This document shows, piece after piece, positions 7,516 through 17,790 of a stretch of DNA of 46,876 nt (its first letter is position 1; every line of letters starts with the position of its first letter). Under the pieces are notes generated by a model, which was given only the letters and a program-made list of their open reading frames with translations, had not been told where the DNA came from and ran no database searches. The stretch comes from an uncultured Actinobacillus sp. (lineage in GTDB: Bacteria; Pseudomonadota; Gammaproteobacteria; Enterobacterales; Pasteurellaceae). A program made the translations under genes and the position numbers. The stretch covers positions 1 to 46,876 of the forward strand of contig NZ_CAMEFX010000014.1 of NCBI RefSeq assembly GCF_945915845.1, written 5' to 3'.

Positions 7516-8859
7516 CTAACGCGCGGCTTCTTGTGCTTTTTGCATAAGTTTCTCAGCAACCACCTCATTTAGTTCTTCTATTTTCTCTTTTTCTAAACAA
7601 ACTTTTTCGTACATTTTAAAGAATGGATAATAAATCACCACGTCTAATAAAATTAAGCCTGCACTCAATATCGGTGCCCATAAATCTCCCCCGGACACCA
7701 AATACGCCCCGATCGGTGCTGGCGTTGTCCAAGGAGCCATGAGGTAGATACGGTGAATGAGATTAAAGTCAAGTAAGAGATAGGCAATAATCGCATTCGC
7801 CATTGGTGCAAAAATCAATGGGATAAAGAACAATGGGTTCACTACCATTGGCACACCGTACACGATAGGTTCACCGATAGAGAAGAACGATGGTACCAAA
7901 CCGATTTTACCAATGGAACGCAAGTGTGCAGATTTACTGCGAACCAATAAGAAGGCTAAGGCAATAACCCCACCAGATGCCCCATGCACAATATAGAAAT
8001 CCCAGAATGAGTTGGTGATGATATATGGTAATGGTTCACCTGCTTGGAACGCGGCAAGGTTGGCTGCCATGTTTTGCAATAGGAATGGTGTCCATAATTG
8101 CATCAACACTAAAGAACCGTTAATTCCTAAGAACCAAAGCAAATGTGTAGCGAAGACGAATAAACAAATTGCCCCCAAAGAATCACTTACTTTAATTAAT
8201 GGTGCCATAAAGTCCATGATAATTTGTGGAATAGTTGAACCTGTGGCGTGTTCAATATATAGGGTAACAGGATAAAGCGTGAGTAATACCGCTAAAATTG
8301 GAATCACAATATTTAAAGATTCCGCCACCGCACTTGGTACTTCTTTTGGTAAGCGAATACGAATATTTAAATACTCTAATAATCGGGTTAATTCTACCGT
8401 ATAGATCGCGATAAAAATCGCGGAGAACAAACCAATCCCCCCAAAGAATTTAATGTCCATCGCCCCATCTTTAACAGGTGCTGCAACCAATAAGAATGTC
8501 ATTACCGATAAGAATGCCGCAGGTAATGGCTCTCGTTTATAAGCTTTAGCAAGGTTATAAGCAATACTAGCTGATGTGAACAAAGAAATGGCGTTAAAGG
8601 ACATTTGGAAGAATCGCCAACCATAACCGCTCGCCCAGTGAGAGAACTCCCACCACGCTTGACCAAATGAGTTTTGAGTATTTTCATCAAACGGCGGAAT
8701 GAGTAGGATCATTATAAAACTACCTACAATCAAAAACGGTAACACCACAATAAAACCGTCTCGAATTGCAGAAATGTGCGGTTGATTTTCCATGCGTTTT
8801 GCCACAGGCGCAACATGCTCATTCATAAAATCAATGAAACGAGTTGAGATACTGCTCAT
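7516..8859 (-). CDS. PTS sugar transporter EIIC, lactose/cellobiose family
   Basis: This 447-residue polytopic membrane protein is the translocating subunit (EIIC) of a phosphotransferase system of the Lac/cellobiose class. These systems take up beta-glucosides, chitobiose or related disaccharides and phosphorylate them on entry. About ten hydrophobic segments are visible, and the family motif region GINGSLVLMQLWTPF lies near residue 245. The EIIA and EIIB partners that should pass phosphate to the sugar are neither fused to it nor encoded nearby. The start at 8859 has AGGAATAG upstream, and the gene follows the alpha-L-fucosidase stop by 2 nt, so the two are translationally coupled. The substrate is inferred to contain fucose from that pairing. 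Confidence 0.85.
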   Translation of the reverse strand: MSSISTRFIDFMNEHVAPVAKRMENQPHISAIRDGFIVVLPFLIVGSFIMILLIPPFDENTQNSFGQAWWEFSHWASGYGWRFFQMSFNAISLFTSASIAYNLAKAYKREPLPAAFLSVMTFLLVAAPVKDGAMDIKFFGGIGLFSAIFIAIYTVELTRLLEYLNIRIRLPKEVPSAVAESLNIVIPILAVLLTLYPVTLYIEHATGSTIPQIIMDFMAPLIKVSDSLGAICLFVFATHLLWFLGINGSLVLMQLWTPFLLQNMAANLAAFQAGEPLPYIITNSFWDFYIVHGASGGVIALAFLLVRSKSAHLRSIGKIGLVPSFFSIGEPIVYGVPMVVNPLFFIPLIFAPMANAIIAYLLLDFNLIHRIYLMAPWTTPAPIGAYLVSGGDLWAPILSAGLILLDVVIYYPFFKMYEKVCLEKEKIEELNEVVAEKLMQKAQEAAR

Positions 8860-8861
8860 AA

Positions 8862-10190
8862 CTATTCCTCCCCATTTGCAATTTTAAAGCCTAAGATATA
8901 CCAATCTGGTTGGTAGTTTTCGATATGTAAAATACGTCCTTCAGAGGTGTTTTCTACATGGAATTTCAGTTCAGGATTTAATGCCTCAATATTGCCGTAT
9001 AAAGACAATGGCAAACTATTTTTACCTGCTTTCAATCCATCAACAAACAGGTACAAATCTGACCGCACTTTTGTGTGATAAAGAGTGACATCACCCAGTT
9101 TTTGTGTCGGATTGCGACTGCATCTAGAGTGATAAATCCCTTCACCATTAACCGCCAACCATTGACCTAAGGCTAATAAACGATCCACTTGCTCTTGCGG
9201 AATAGTGCCATCTGCTTTCGGACCAATATTCAATAACAGGTTGCCGTTATCGGCTACGGTTTCCACCAAAAGTGTCACCAAGTCTTTCACTGAAATTAAA
9301 TGGCTTTCATCTTCCACTTGGTTATAGCCGAAAGATAAGCCCATACCACGGCACATTTCCCATTTTTTATCACGAGAGGCCGTCCCATGTTTATATTCTT
9401 TAGATGTGAAGTCACACCATAATTTGTTCCAACGGTCATCTACCACACCTTCTGTAACGGTGTTGTAATAATGGGCAAATAAGTGCGGTAACATATGTTC
9501 GCCTGCTTTTGGCCAACCAATATCATTCCAAAGCACATCAGGTTTATAACGATCAATAAGCTCGACTACCTGTTTATAGGCAAAATCAGCATATTCATAG
9601 GTTGGGCAAGCATTAGAGAAATTTTGACTTTCGGTAAAAATCGGGTCAGAGGCATATTGCCAATCAATAATTCCCGAATAATACGCTCCCATACGTAAAC
9701 CTTTTTCACGCACTTGCTCAGTCAATTCGCCCATTAAGTCCCGTTTGGGACCGGCTTGTGTACAGTTAAAGTCTGTGTGTTTACTTGGAAATAAACAGAA
9801 ACCATCATGGTGTTTTGTTGTTAATACCACATATTTAGCTCCTGCTTGTTTAAATAATTCCGCCCACTGCTCAGGCTGCCATTTTTCTGCTTTCCACTGC
9901 GGAATAAACTGATCATAGGTAAAATCTGCACCATAAGTTTTCAAATGATGCTCATAGGTTGGGCCTTTTTGAACATTGATTGAATTAAAATACCATTCTG
10001 CATAAGGGTTGTTACAGAACCATTGTTCATCAATATCAATTTCTCCCAGTTGGCAAGTCGGTGGTGCAAATGCCGGCACAGAATAAACACCCCAATGGAT
10101 GAAAATACCGAATTTTGCATCTTCGTACCATTGTGGTACTTCATGGGTTTTGATTGAACTCCAATCGGCATGATAGCGTTTTTGTTTCAT
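8862..10190 (-). CDS. Alpha-L-fucosidase, GH29, cytoplasmic
   Basis: A 442-residue glycoside hydrolase of family 29, which removes alpha-linked L-fucose with retention of configuration. Family motifs include FGIFIHWG (about 27-34), the fucose-binding KHHDGF (126-131), and LWNDIGWP, where D223 is the expected nucleophile. No signal peptide is present, so it should act on sugars already inside the cell. A strong AGGAGG ribosome binding site precedes the ATG at 10190. It is the first gene of a two-gene unit with a PTS EIIC, which suggests import of a fucosylated disaccharide followed by internal cleavage. A CRP-like site lies about 100 bp upstream, consistent with catabolite control. An uptake sequence lies near 9062. 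Confidence 0.88.
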   Translation of the reverse strand: MKQKRYHADWSSIKTHEVPQWYEDAKFGIFIHWGVYSVPAFAPPTCQLGEIDIDEQWFCNNPYAEWYFNSINVQKGPTYEHHLKTYGADFTYDQFIPQWKAEKWQPEQWAELFKQAGAKYVVLTTKHHDGFCLFPSKHTDFNCTQAGPKRDLMGELTEQVREKGLRMGAYYSGIIDWQYASDPIFTESQNFSNACPTYEYADFAYKQVVELIDRYKPDVLWNDIGWPKAGEHMLPHLFAHYYNTVTEGVVDDRWNKLWCDFTSKEYKHGTASRDKKWEMCRGMGLSFGYNQVEDESHLISVKDLVTLLVETVADNGNLLLNIGPKADGTIPQEQVDRLLALGQWLAVNGEGIYHSRCSRNPTQKLGDVTLYHTKVRSDLYLFVDGLKAGKNSLPLSLYGNIEALNPELKFHVENTSEGRILHIENYQPDWYILGFKIANGEE

Positions 10191-10280
10191 AGTGCCTCCT
10201 GATAAGTGCTATAAATATTAAATTCATTTTTCAACAAGAAGCCTAAATAAAAAAGAAATTTTACGTTTTAATGGTATTTT

Positions 10281-10296
10281 CGTGAACTAAATCACA
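10281..10296. promoter_or_regulatory. CRP-like binding site upstream of the fucosidase operon
   Basis: CGTGA-N6-TCACA, in the wider context TTCGTGAACTAAATCACAAA, matches the CRP consensus in nine of ten key positions. It lies 91-106 bp before the fucosidase start, a distance suited to activation. The surrounding gap (10191-10524) holds no gene. Confidence 0.55.
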
Positions 10297-10334
10297 AAAA
10301 AGCTCTCTTACAATCACATTTCATTACAAATGAA

Positions 10335-10371
10335 ATGCCCGATTTTGACTGAAGATCAAAAAATCGGGCAT
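10335..10371. other. Perfect 12-bp stem-loop in the fucosidase-ftsH gap
   Basis: ATGCCCGATTTT (10335-10346) and AAAATCGGGCAT (10360-10371) are perfect inverted repeats around a 13-nt loop. Neither side has a clear T run, so a terminator is possible only in a weak form. It lies upstream of the fucosidase promoter and downstream of ftsH. Its function is unknown. Confidence 0.5.
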
Positions 10372-10484
10372 AAAATTTCTAATGTTAAATATATGGTTAA
10401 CGCTAAAAGCACTTTCCGATTAAGAAAAAATTCCTAGATTTACCGGTTTGTTTAAAGGAAAATTTCCCTATTTCCTTCACGATT

Positions 10485-10509
10485 AAAAAAGGCGACATCA
10501 TGCCGCCTT
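10485..10509 (-). terminator. ftsH terminator
   Basis: AAGGCG (10489-10494) and CGCCTT (10504-10509) form a GC-rich stem. On the minus strand six T follow, just after the ftsH stop codon. Confidence 0.8.
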
Positions 10510-10524
10510 CTTTCTAGTTAAATC

Positions 10525-12462
10525 TTACAAATCTTCCGATTTTTCGACCGCACTTTCATCAGTATTTTCAGCTTTCACCGTTTCATCTGCCGATTTTTGT
10601 GCTTTAGGTTCATCGGATTGCGTTCGTTTTGAACTATTTTCTTCCCAACCTGACGGCGGAGTTACCGGCTCACGATTCATCAATTGCTTGATTTGCTCTT
10701 CTTCAATGGTTTCATATTTGACTAACGCATCTTTCATGGCATGTAAAATATCCATGTTATCAATCAACAACTGACGAGCGCGTCCATAGTTACGATTTAC
10801 GATAGCGCGAACCTCTTCATCGATCGTATGTGCTGTTTCATCCGACATATGTTTGGCTTTTGCCATTGAACGACCTAGGAATACCTCACCTTCATCTTCT
10901 GAATAAAGAATTGGACCAAGTTTATCGGAGAAGCCCCACTGGGTCACCATATTGCGCGCAATATTGGTTGCGACTTTAATATCGTTTGATGCACCGGTAG
11001 AAATATTTTCTTCACCATAAATCAACTCTTCAGCAAGGCGACCTGCATATAAAGTCGAAAGTTTGCTTTCTAATTGTTTTTGACTGATGCTAACTTGATC
11101 ACCTTCAGGTAAAAAGAAGGTGACACCAAGCGCACGTCCACGAGGGATAATTGTCACTTTATGTACGGGATCATGCTCAGGCACTAAATACCCCACAATG
11201 GCATGACCGGCTTCATGATAAGCGGTACTTTCCTTTTGCTTATCTGTCATCATCATTGAACGACGTTCAGGCCCCATATTGATTTTGTCTTTTGCTTTTT
11301 CAAACTCTAACATAGTGACAACACGCTTATTCCCACGTGCAGCAAATAATGCGGCTTCATTAACTAAGTTAGCTAAATCCGCACCTGAATAGCCCGGTGT
11401 ACCACGAGCCAAAGTCATAGCATCAACATCATCACCTAAAGGCACTTTACGCATATGCACTTTTAAGATCTGTTCACGACCACGAACATCAGGCAATCCA
11501 ACTGTCACTTGACGATCAAAGCGTCCCGGACGAACAAGCGCCGGATCTAACACATCAGGTCGGTTAGTTGCCGCAATGACAATAATGCCTTCTTTACCTT
11601 CAAAACCATCCATTTCCACGAGCATTTGGTTTAAGGTTTGTTCACGTTCATCATGACCACCACCAAGACCTGCACCACGTTGACGGCCTACCGCATCAAT
11701 TTCATCGATAAAAATCAAACAAGGCGCATTTTTCTTTGCTTGTTCAAACATATCGCGTACACGTGATGCTCCAACACCCACGAACATTTCCACGAAATCA
11801 GAACCTGAGATCGTAAAGAATGGGACTTTAGCTTCCCCTGCAATAGCTTTAGCAATTAAGGTTTTACCTGTCCCCGGTGGCCCAACCATTAATACGCCTT
11901 TTGGAATTTTACCACCAAGATTCTGGAATTTAGTTGGATCTCGTAAGAAATCGACAATCTCACCCACTTCTTCTTTGGCTTCATCACAACCTGCAACGTC
12001 TTCAAAGGTTACCTTAATTTGATCTTTGGTTAACATTTTAGCGCGACTTTTACCAAAGCTCATCGCTTTGCCGCCACCGCCTTGCATTTGACGCATAAAA
12101 AAGAACCATACACCTACAAGGAATAACATTGGGAACCAAGAAATAAGAATTTGTGAAAGCAAACTACGGCCTTCCGGCATCGTCCCTTCTACTCTAATTT
12201 TCTTGTTTAACAAGTCATTTAGGATTTTATCGTCATAGATTGGCATAATGGTGGCGTATTTTGAACCATCGGTTTTGGTGACACTAATCTCGCGATCATC
12301 ACTAAATTTTACTTGTGAAACCTGATTATTACCCACATCTGTAATAAATGTGGTGTAATCTGTTTGGTTTCCCGAGTCAGTCGTATTAAATCCTTGGTAT
12401 GCCGTCATCATGACAACAGCAACAACAACCCAAAGGACAAGATTTTTTACCATATCGTTCAA
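10525..12462 (-). CDS. ftsH: ATP-dependent zinc metalloprotease FtsH
   Basis: FtsH is the membrane-anchored AAA+ protease that degrades LpxC, sigma-32-type factors and damaged membrane proteins. Two transmembrane segments (about 5-22 and 103-124) flank a periplasmic domain. The AAA module has Walker A GPPGTGKT (194-201), Walker B FIDEID (251-256) and an SRH arginine finger region, and the zinc motif HEAGH lies at 416-420. The charged C-terminal tail is long (645 residues in all). The start shown is TTG with GAGG 8 nt upstream. The ATG three codons later (12453) gives the conserved MVKNLVLW but leaves the ribosome binding site 17 nt away. In many relatives rlmE and ftsH form one operon, and here they are 106 bp apart. 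Confidence 0.95.
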   Translation of the reverse strand: MNDMVKNLVLWVVVAVVMMTAYQGFNTTDSGNQTDYTTFITDVGNNQVSQVKFSDDREISVTKTDGSKYATIMPIYDDKILNDLLNKKIRVEGTMPEGRSLLSQILISWFPMLFLVGVWFFFMRQMQGGGGKAMSFGKSRAKMLTKDQIKVTFEDVAGCDEAKEEVGEIVDFLRDPTKFQNLGGKIPKGVLMVGPPGTGKTLIAKAIAGEAKVPFFTISGSDFVEMFVGVGASRVRDMFEQAKKNAPCLIFIDEIDAVGRQRGAGLGGGHDEREQTLNQMLVEMDGFEGKEGIIVIAATNRPDVLDPALVRPGRFDRQVTVGLPDVRGREQILKVHMRKVPLGDDVDAMTLARGTPGYSGADLANLVNEAALFAARGNKRVVTMLEFEKAKDKINMGPERRSMMMTDKQKESTAYHEAGHAIVGYLVPEHDPVHKVTIIPRGRALGVTFFLPEGDQVSISQKQLESKLSTLYAGRLAEELIYGEENISTGASNDIKVATNIARNMVTQWGFSDKLGPILYSEDEGEVFLGRSMAKAKHMSDETAHTIDEEVRAIVNRNYGRARQLLIDNMDILHAMKDALVKYETIEEEQIKQLMNREPVTPPSGWEENSSKRTQSDEPKAQKSADETVKAENTDESAVEKSEDL

Positions 12463-12568
12463 GGTTTAAACCTCATAGTTAGTTAAAAATTTGTTAATAG
12501 CATATATCAAAATCGACAAAGAAACTAATAGTCAATGCCAATTTTTTCCGTAGGGCAAGGATTTTTTC

Positions 12569-13195
12569 TTAACCTTTATAACCTGTTGCCACAATATAAA
12601 CTTCACGAGAACGCCCACGTGAAGCTTCAGGTTTTCGGACTTTTACCACGGAAAACAAGGAACGAATTTCGCGTAAATAGTCATCAAACCCCTCACCTTG
12701 AAATACTTTCACCACAAAACTCCCTTTAGTGGCCAGAACCTGTTTGCACATATCCAATGCAAGTTCAACGAGATACATCGCTCGTGGAATATCTACCGAT
12801 GACATACCACTAAAGTTTGGTGCCATATCCGACATAACCACATGAACTTTTTCATCGCCCACACGTTCCAATAACGCATTCAAAACATTTTCATCGCGGA
12901 AATCCCCTTGCAAGAAATCAACCCCAACAATAGGATCCATTTCCAAAATATCACAAGCGATAATCCGCCCCTTATCCCCGATTTGTGTTACTGCATATTG
13001 TGACCAACCACCAGGTGCTGCACCTAAATCTACCACCGTCATCCCGGGTTTGAATAACTTATCAGTTTGCTGAATTTCATCTAATTTAAAATACGCACGA
13101 GAACGTAGTTTTTGTTTATGTGCCTTTTGTACAAAGGGATCTTTAAAGTGTTCGTTTAACCAGCGGCTCGAACTTGCCGAACGTTTTCTTCCCAT
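12569..13195 (-). CDS. rlmE: 23S rRNA (uridine-2552-2'-O)-methyltransferase
   Basis: RlmE (RrmJ/FtsJ) methylates the ribose of U2552 in the peptidyl transferase A-loop late in 50S assembly, using S-adenosylmethionine. The 208-residue length is typical. The SAM-binding motif [15 protein letters not shown] lies near residue 55, and the K-D-K catalytic residues fall in [17 protein letters not shown] and [10 protein letters not shown]. The start at 13195 gives the expected N-terminus with a serine/arginine-rich segment. It lies upstream of ftsH on the same strand, the usual pairing in gammaproteobacteria. Confidence 0.95.
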   Translation of the reverse strand: MGRKRSASSSRWLNEHFKDPFVQKAHKQKLRSRAYFKLDEIQQTDKLFKPGMTVVDLGAAPGGWSQYAVTQIGDKGRIIACDILEMDPIVGVDFLQGDFRDENVLNALLERVGDEKVHVVMSDMAPNFSGMSSVDIPRAMYLVELALDMCKQVLATKGSFVVKVFQGEGFDDYLREIRSLFSVVKVRKPEASRGRSREVYIVATGYKG

Positions 13196-13271
13196 AAAAT
13201 AAATATTTCCATTAAGGTTTCTTTGTTATTGGGGTGACTTCATAAAATTTAAAGTGCGGACAAAAAATAAT

Positions 13272-13856
13272 TTATTTTTGCCCGAATAAACTATGATCAA
13301 TTAATTCACATAATGTATTAATAATAAACAAATGGCTTTCCAAGAGGTGACTTTCTTTTTGGCTAGGCACCTGAATTTCAATATCATTTTCTGTCAAGAT
13401 GCCTTGATAATAATCATTGCTAGCCCCGGTTAATGCAATAATGGAAACATCTTTTGTTGTGGCACAATTTACCACATCCAAAATGGCTTCTTCATCCCCA
13501 AACGGTGACATGACAATTAAAATATCCCCTTGCTGAGCCACGGCATTAAATTGACGCTGATAAAGCGCGGTCAAATGTTGATCGGAAATAATTGCTGCTC
13601 CTACTGCACTATCTACATTTAACAATACCGATGGAAAGCTAGGTCGTTCTAAATCATAACGGTTAAGTAAATTTGCCACCAAAATCTGCGCATTCGCATA
13701 AGAACGCCCATGTCCACAAACAATGAGCTTATTTCCTCGTAGCAATGCGGCTACGATAGCATAAACCGCTTTTTGCAATTGCTCAGGTAAGGTTCTCGAG
13801 GCCGCAATTTGCGTTTGAATATTCTCGTTATAAAGATCTTTAATTTTATCTAACAT
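13272..13856 (-). CDS. diaA: DnaA initiator-associating protein, SIS domain
   Basis: DiaA binds DnaA as a tetramer and promotes timely, synchronous initiation at oriC. The protein is a SIS-domain homologue of GmhA without isomerase function. The 194-residue sequence keeps the N-terminal helix and the family string IQTQIAA, and the SIS loop reads CGHGRSYANAQILVANLLNRY. An upstream TTG (13862) could extend it by two residues, but the ATG at 13856 matches the family start. It follows yraN with the stop and start within five bases, so lpoA-yraN-diaA is one translationally coupled operon. Confidence 0.85.
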   Translation of the reverse strand: MLDKIKDLYNENIQTQIAASRTLPEQLQKAVYAIVAALLRGNKLIVCGHGRSYANAQILVANLLNRYDLERPSFPSVLLNVDSAVGAAIISDQHLTALYQRQFNAVAQQGDILIVMSPFGDEEAILDVVNCATTKDVSIIALTGASNDYYQGILTENDIEIQVPSQKESHLLESHLFIINTLCELIDHSLFGQK

Positions 13857-13858
13857 AA

Positions 13859-14236
13859 TCAATCTAAAAAATTAGGTAACCACTCTATCTTATTGACTGT
13901 ACGCCCAAAAGCCACTAAATCAAAACGACAATCTGCGTCTTCCAAACTACAACCACGTTTCGCTAGCCACATATTTGCTGCATCAAGCCATTTTTGCTGT
14001 TTTTGCCAATCCACACTCTCCACAGCCGATCCAAATACATTACTTTTACGCTGACGGACTTCCACAAATACGATGGTTTCACCATCTTGCATAATCAAAT
14101 CCAATTCACCGCATTTAAAATGCTGATTAGCCGCAATAAATTTAAGCCCTTGGCGTTCCAAAAAAAGACGAGCTTGATGCTCAAAGCTCGCCCCTTGTTC
14201 ACGTGTGGTTAAACGGCGTTTTAATAAGGTTAACAT
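13859..14236 (-). CDS. yraN: UPF0102 family protein YraN, nuclease-like
   Basis: A 125-residue protein of the YraN/UPF0102 family, which has a restriction-endonuclease-like fold of unknown physiological role. The signature appears as [21 protein letters not shown] (split about residues 43-63), where the E, D and E-x-R residues resemble a PD-(D/E)XK site. The start codon overlaps the lpoA stop (TAATG at 14236), and diaA follows immediately. The lpoA-yraN-diaA order is conserved in gammaproteobacteria. Confidence 0.85.
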   Translation of the reverse strand: MLTLLKRRLTTREQGASFEHQARLFLERQGLKFIAANQHFKCGELDLIMQDGETIVFVEVRQRKSNVFGSAVESVDWQKQQKWLDAANMWLAKRGCSLEDADCRFDLVAFGRTVNKIEWLPNFLD

Positions 14237-15960
14237 TAATTCAATGGCACCACATTACCGTCTTGATATTCAAACCACGTCATATTGCGTTCAATATTAC
14301 AATTCGGACCGGCACTTAATTTACCCGTCAAACCGCTCACCGCAAAACCCGGCACTTGACGTAATTCATTAAATTGATTAATTAACAACCAAGCATCGGC
14401 TCCCATCGCATACAAACGCATTAGACTATAATCACCACCGGTGGTTTGGCTGATCTTTTGATATTGTGTCGAATCCGTTTCCTTAAAGAATGGAATATCA
14501 CTAAATCTTACCCCATTCATTTGTAAACGATATTCAGGCGTGCTATTCGAAGTATTACTACGCGAACTTGCATAAACACGCGCCGTTGAACCTGAGTTTG
14601 TTAAGGCAGATTTAATATCAATTAACTCGTCTGCCGTAGCAACAACATAAATTCCCTCGGCATTTTTATTGGCCCCATCTTGAATCAACACTGCAGCTTC
14701 ATCTGTGCTACTAAAAAATCTAATATTTGCATCATTACCTGATAATTGCTGCCAACGAACATTAAATGCCGAAGCTGTACGTTGCCCTACATCAGCTTGT
14801 GGAACGAGAACTAATGGATTACGGACATTATCATTCCACATACGCTCCGCCCCTGATTCTGCTTCATCTTCCGGTGATAAACCAAAATAGCAAAGTTTAT
14901 CTACGGCACGCTCATTATAGGTTGAATTTAAGGTTAAAACATCAATACCTTGAATGGCGTTTGAATTATTAATCACTTCATCCACATTGGGTTTTAATAA
15001 TGGCCCCACAATCGCCGAAGAGCCGGTTGCTTTTGCCTGTGCTACCGCTTCTTGTATTGGCGTGACGATGGTATCAATAAATTCTACTTGCATCGATTGA
15101 TCTGTACCACGAGCATCATTAAACCCTGAACGCACAGTTGAACCAATAACGCCAGCATTACCACTTAATGGCAACAATACAGAAATTCGATTTAATTGAG
15201 TTTGTTGGAAATTATTGACACTTTTCAATTCTGTTGGGAAAAGATACGCCGCACTATGGTTTGGATATTGCGCTTTCCAACTCTCTAAAGCTTTGGTTAA
15301 TTGTGATGGCTGATTTAGGTTATCATTATAGGTCTTTGCCAATGCTAACCAACCACCTAACCCGGGATTACTCTCTGCACTCGCACCACTTACTGTGCCT
15401 TTATTTGCTGCACGCAACAACGCCCAAGTGCGGTCGATATTTTCTTGTTTTCGTTGAACATCCGTTAAATTGGCATCCACTTGAACACGTGCTTTAACCG
15501 CTTCAATCACATCGTTTTGATTTTCTGCAATTTTTGCCGCCACTTCATAATAACGTGCTTTTTGAGATTGGCTTAATTGAGCAAGATTAATTCCACGAAG
15601 TGCGCTCATCGCTTCCGTGTTTTTACGTTTTACCGCCAAAATATATGCATCAATAATCGATTTATCCAATAACTGCTCAGGGGTTAAATCTTTTAATTCA
15701 GCTAATAAGGCTTCTGCTTGAGGCACTTTGTTTTCAGTGATCAACACTCGAGCTGCAAGTAATTTATAAGTTTGCTGATCTTCGACACTTTTTGTTTGCT
15801 CAAGCTTATTCATATAAAAATCAGAACTGGCATTGGCATCATTTTTTAACGTATTTGCAAAATTATCACCAAATACACTTGTACAACCCGCTAATAACAT
15901 TGGAAATAAAAGTGGCATTAAACGTTTCTTAAATTTCGTACCTTGTAATAAAATAGTCAT
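14236..15960 (-). CDS. lpoA: Outer membrane lipoprotein activator of PBP1A
   Basis: LpoA is an outer-membrane lipoprotein that reaches through the periplasm to activate the bifunctional peptidoglycan synthase PBP1A. The 574-residue protein has a lipobox LLAGC with the lipidated cysteine at residue 26. A helical TPR-like domain covers about 30-250, and a C-terminal periplasmic-binding-protein-like fold covers about 255-574, containing [17 protein letters not shown] and [24 protein letters not shown] in sections. GGAG precedes the ATG at 15960. It is divergent from rsmI, as in relatives. It is followed by yraN with a one-base overlap. Confidence 0.93.
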   Translation of the reverse strand: MTILLQGTKFKKRLMPLLFPMLLAGCTSVFGDNFANTLKNDANASSDFYMNKLEQTKSVEDQQTYKLLAARVLITENKVPQAEALLAELKDLTPEQLLDKSIIDAYILAVKRKNTEAMSALRGINLAQLSQSQKARYYEVAAKIAENQNDVIEAVKARVQVDANLTDVQRKQENIDRTWALLRAANKGTVSGASAESNPGLGGWLALAKTYNDNLNQPSQLTKALESWKAQYPNHSAAYLFPTELKSVNNFQQTQLNRISVLLPLSGNAGVIGSTVRSGFNDARGTDQSMQVEFIDTIVTPIQEAVAQAKATGSSAIVGPLLKPNVDEVINNSNAIQGIDVLTLNSTYNERAVDKLCYFGLSPEDEAESGAERMWNDNVRNPLVLVPQADVGQRTASAFNVRWQQLSGNDANIRFFSSTDEAAVLIQDGANKNAEGIYVVATADELIDIKSALTNSGSTARVYASSRSNTSNSTPEYRLQMNGVRFSDIPFFKETDSTQYQKISQTTGGDYSLMRLYAMGADAWLLINQFNELRQVPGFAVSGLTGKLSAGPNCNIERNMTWFEYQDGNVVPLN

Positions 15961-16044
15961 AAATTACTCCATTGAGAGTCTTGAGAAAATTATGCAGATC
16001 TTACTTCTCTCACAAACTAAAAGCAAATAAAAAGAAGAAACAAA

Positions 16045-16890
16045 ATGAATCAAACAGGTATTTTATACATTGTCGCTACACCAATCGGCAACTTACAAGA
16101 CATCACTCAACGAGCGTTAGAGACCTTTACACAAGTGGATTTAATTGCTGCTGAAGACACGCGTCACAGCGGTTTATTACTCAACCACTACGGTATCAAA
16201 AAGCCTTTTTTTGCCTTACACGATCATAATGAACAACAAAAAGCCGATCTCTTAGTAGAAAAATTACAGCAAGGCACCAATATCGCCCTTATTTCCGATG
16301 CAGGTACACCGTTAATCAGCGATCCCGGTTTCCATTTAGTTCGCAAATGTCGTCAAGCAGGTTTAAAAGTTGTTCCACTTCCCGGTGCTTGTGCTGCCAT
16401 TACGGCATTATGTGCCTCAGGTATTGCCTCAGATCGCTTCTGTTTTGAAGGCTTTCTACCTGCTAAACCCAAAGCGCGCAAAGACAAATTACAAAATATT
16501 GCCGAAGAAGACCGCACTTTGATCTTTTATGAAAGTACGCACCGTATTTTAGACTCACTCGAAGATATTGAAACTGTACTCGGTGCCGATCGCTACATTG
16601 TGCTAGCACGCGAAATCACCAAAACCTGGGAAACTATTTCTGGAGACACCGTCAGTAATTTACGCCAATGGCTAACTGAAGATCCCAATCGTATCAAAGG
16701 TGAAATGGTGTTAATCATCGAAGGAAAACCTAAAACAGAAGAAAATGACAGCATTAATCCTCAAGCCATTAAGGCTCTCACACTAATTGCCAAAGAGTTG
16801 CCACTAAAAAAAGCGGCTGCTATTGTGGCAGAGCTTTATGGCTACAAGAAAAACGCACTTTATCAGTTTGGTATTGATAATTTTAGCTAG
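16045..16890 (+). CDS. rsmI: 16S rRNA (cytidine-1402-2'-O)-methyltransferase
   Basis: RsmI methylates the ribose of C1402 in the 16S rRNA decoding centre, together with RsmH acting on the base. The 281-residue protein shows the tetrapyrrole-methylase-type fold motifs: [14 protein letters not shown] near the N-terminus, [21 protein letters not shown] near residue 85, and the loop [10 protein letters not shown]. The start at 16045 follows GAAGAAA and is the only one that keeps the conserved N-terminus. It is transcribed away from lpoA and ends at a strong bidirectional hairpin. An uptake sequence lies near 16510. Confidence 0.94.
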   Translation: MNQTGILYIVATPIGNLQDITQRALETFTQVDLIAAEDTRHSGLLLNHYGIKKPFFALHDHNEQQKADLLVEKLQQGTNIALISDAGTPLISDPGFHLVRKCRQAGLKVVPLPGACAAITALCASGIASDRFCFEGFLPAKPKARKDKLQNIAEEDRTLIFYESTHRILDSLEDIETVLGADRYIVLAREITKTWETISGDTVSNLRQWLTEDPNRIKGEMVLIIEGKPKTEENDSINPQAIKALTLIAKELPLKKAAAIVAELYGYKKNALYQFGIDNFS

Positions 16891-16902
16891 ATCACGTAAA
16901 CA

Positions 16903-16930
16903 AAAATGGCACGAACTCTTGTGCCATTTT
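16903..16930. terminator. Bidirectional terminator between rsmI and the PheC-like gene
   Basis: AAAATGGCAC (16903-16912) and GTGCCATTTT (16921-16930) form a perfect 10-bp stem with an 8-nt loop. T follows on the plus strand and A precedes it. Both convergent genes can use it. Confidence 0.85.
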
Positions 16931-16936
16931 TATGAA

Positions 16937-17716
16937 TTAATCGCGCGGTAACCACTTATCAATAATACGTTGTAATTCGCCTGATTGTCTTTCGAGAGCA
17001 AAAAATTGATCCACATAAGCCTTAAAACGGAAATCATTATTTGGTACTAACCAACCATTTTTAGCTGGTTTTAGTGGTTTATCTGGATTAACGGCACAAA
17101 GCACACCTTTATGTTCATGCGCTTTCACAATGGCTTCTGCCGCTTCGCTCACAAACACATCGGCTTTTTTATCAATCACCTGTTGGAAAATCGTTAAATT
17201 TTCAGGGTTCATAGTTAATTTTGCTTTTGTTAACACAGTACGCGCATAATTTTCATTACTACCGCCAGGGTTAGCAATAATATTCACTTCGGGACGGTTG
17301 ATATCTTCTACTGTTTGATATTTTTTCACATCTTCACAACGTACAATCGGGGTTTTACCGTTAGTAAAATAAGGTTCGGTAAACAATCCTTTTTGTTGGC
17401 GAGCTAAGGTTATAGAAATACCACCGACAGCTAAATCACATTTTTGCTCAAAATCTGCCAATAACGTTTTCCATGTTGTTTTTACGATAGTCACTTTCGC
17501 ATCTAAACTTTCCGCCAATTTATTCACTAAGTCATTATCCACGCCTTCAAATTTACCGTTTGTATCAAAACTAAACGGTTTATAATCTCCTGGCGAACAA
17601 ACTTTAATTTCTTTGGTTTCAAGAATTTTAGCTAACGTATCCGGCGTTTGAGTATTCGCTTGAACTGAAACACTGGTAAGTGCGGTGAATAAAACGGCTA
17701 AAAATGTTTTTTTCAT
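16937..17716 (-). CDS. PheC-like periplasmic cyclohexadienyl dehydratase or amino-acid-binding protein
   Basis: A 259-residue secreted protein of the type II periplasmic-binding-protein fold. The signal peptide ends near VQA (residue 20). The closest pattern I recognise is the periplasmic cyclohexadienyl dehydratase PheC, which makes phenylpyruvate from prephenate. Shared stretches are GDYKPFSF, the string GGISITLARQQ, GKTPIVRC, and the loop NPGGSNENYART, followed by LTIFQQVIDKKAD. PheC evolved from an amino-acid-binding protein, so a plain solute-binding role remains possible. No permease or ATPase gene is adjacent, which favours an enzyme or a shared receptor. The gene is transcribed alone. 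An uptake sequence (17678-17686) encodes part of the signal peptide. Confidence 0.6.
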   Translation of the reverse strand: MKKTFLAVLFTALTSVSVQANTQTPDTLAKILETKEIKVCSPGDYKPFSFDTNGKFEGVDNDLVNKLAESLDAKVTIVKTTWKTLLADFEQKCDLAVGGISITLARQQKGLFTEPYFTNGKTPIVRCEDVKKYQTVEDINRPEVNIIANPGGSNENYARTVLTKAKLTMNPENLTIFQQVIDKKADVFVSEAAEAIVKAHEHKGVLCAVNPDKPLKPAKNGWLVPNNDFRFKAYVDQFFALERQSGELQRIIDKWLPRD

Positions 17717-17734
17717 TTTGCTTCCTCAATAGGT

Positions 17735-17771
17735 AATAAAAAAGAGTTTAAGCATAATACCTAAACTCTTT
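17735..17771 (-). terminator. Terminator of the glycan-mltB operon
   Basis: AAAGAGTTTA (17741-17750) and TAAACTCTTT (17762-17771) are perfect inverted repeats. On the minus strand six T follow. It lies just after mltB and so closes the whole operon that begins near 24.7 kb. Confidence 0.8.
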
Positions 17772-17790
17772 ATAAAATGGCAAGTTACAT

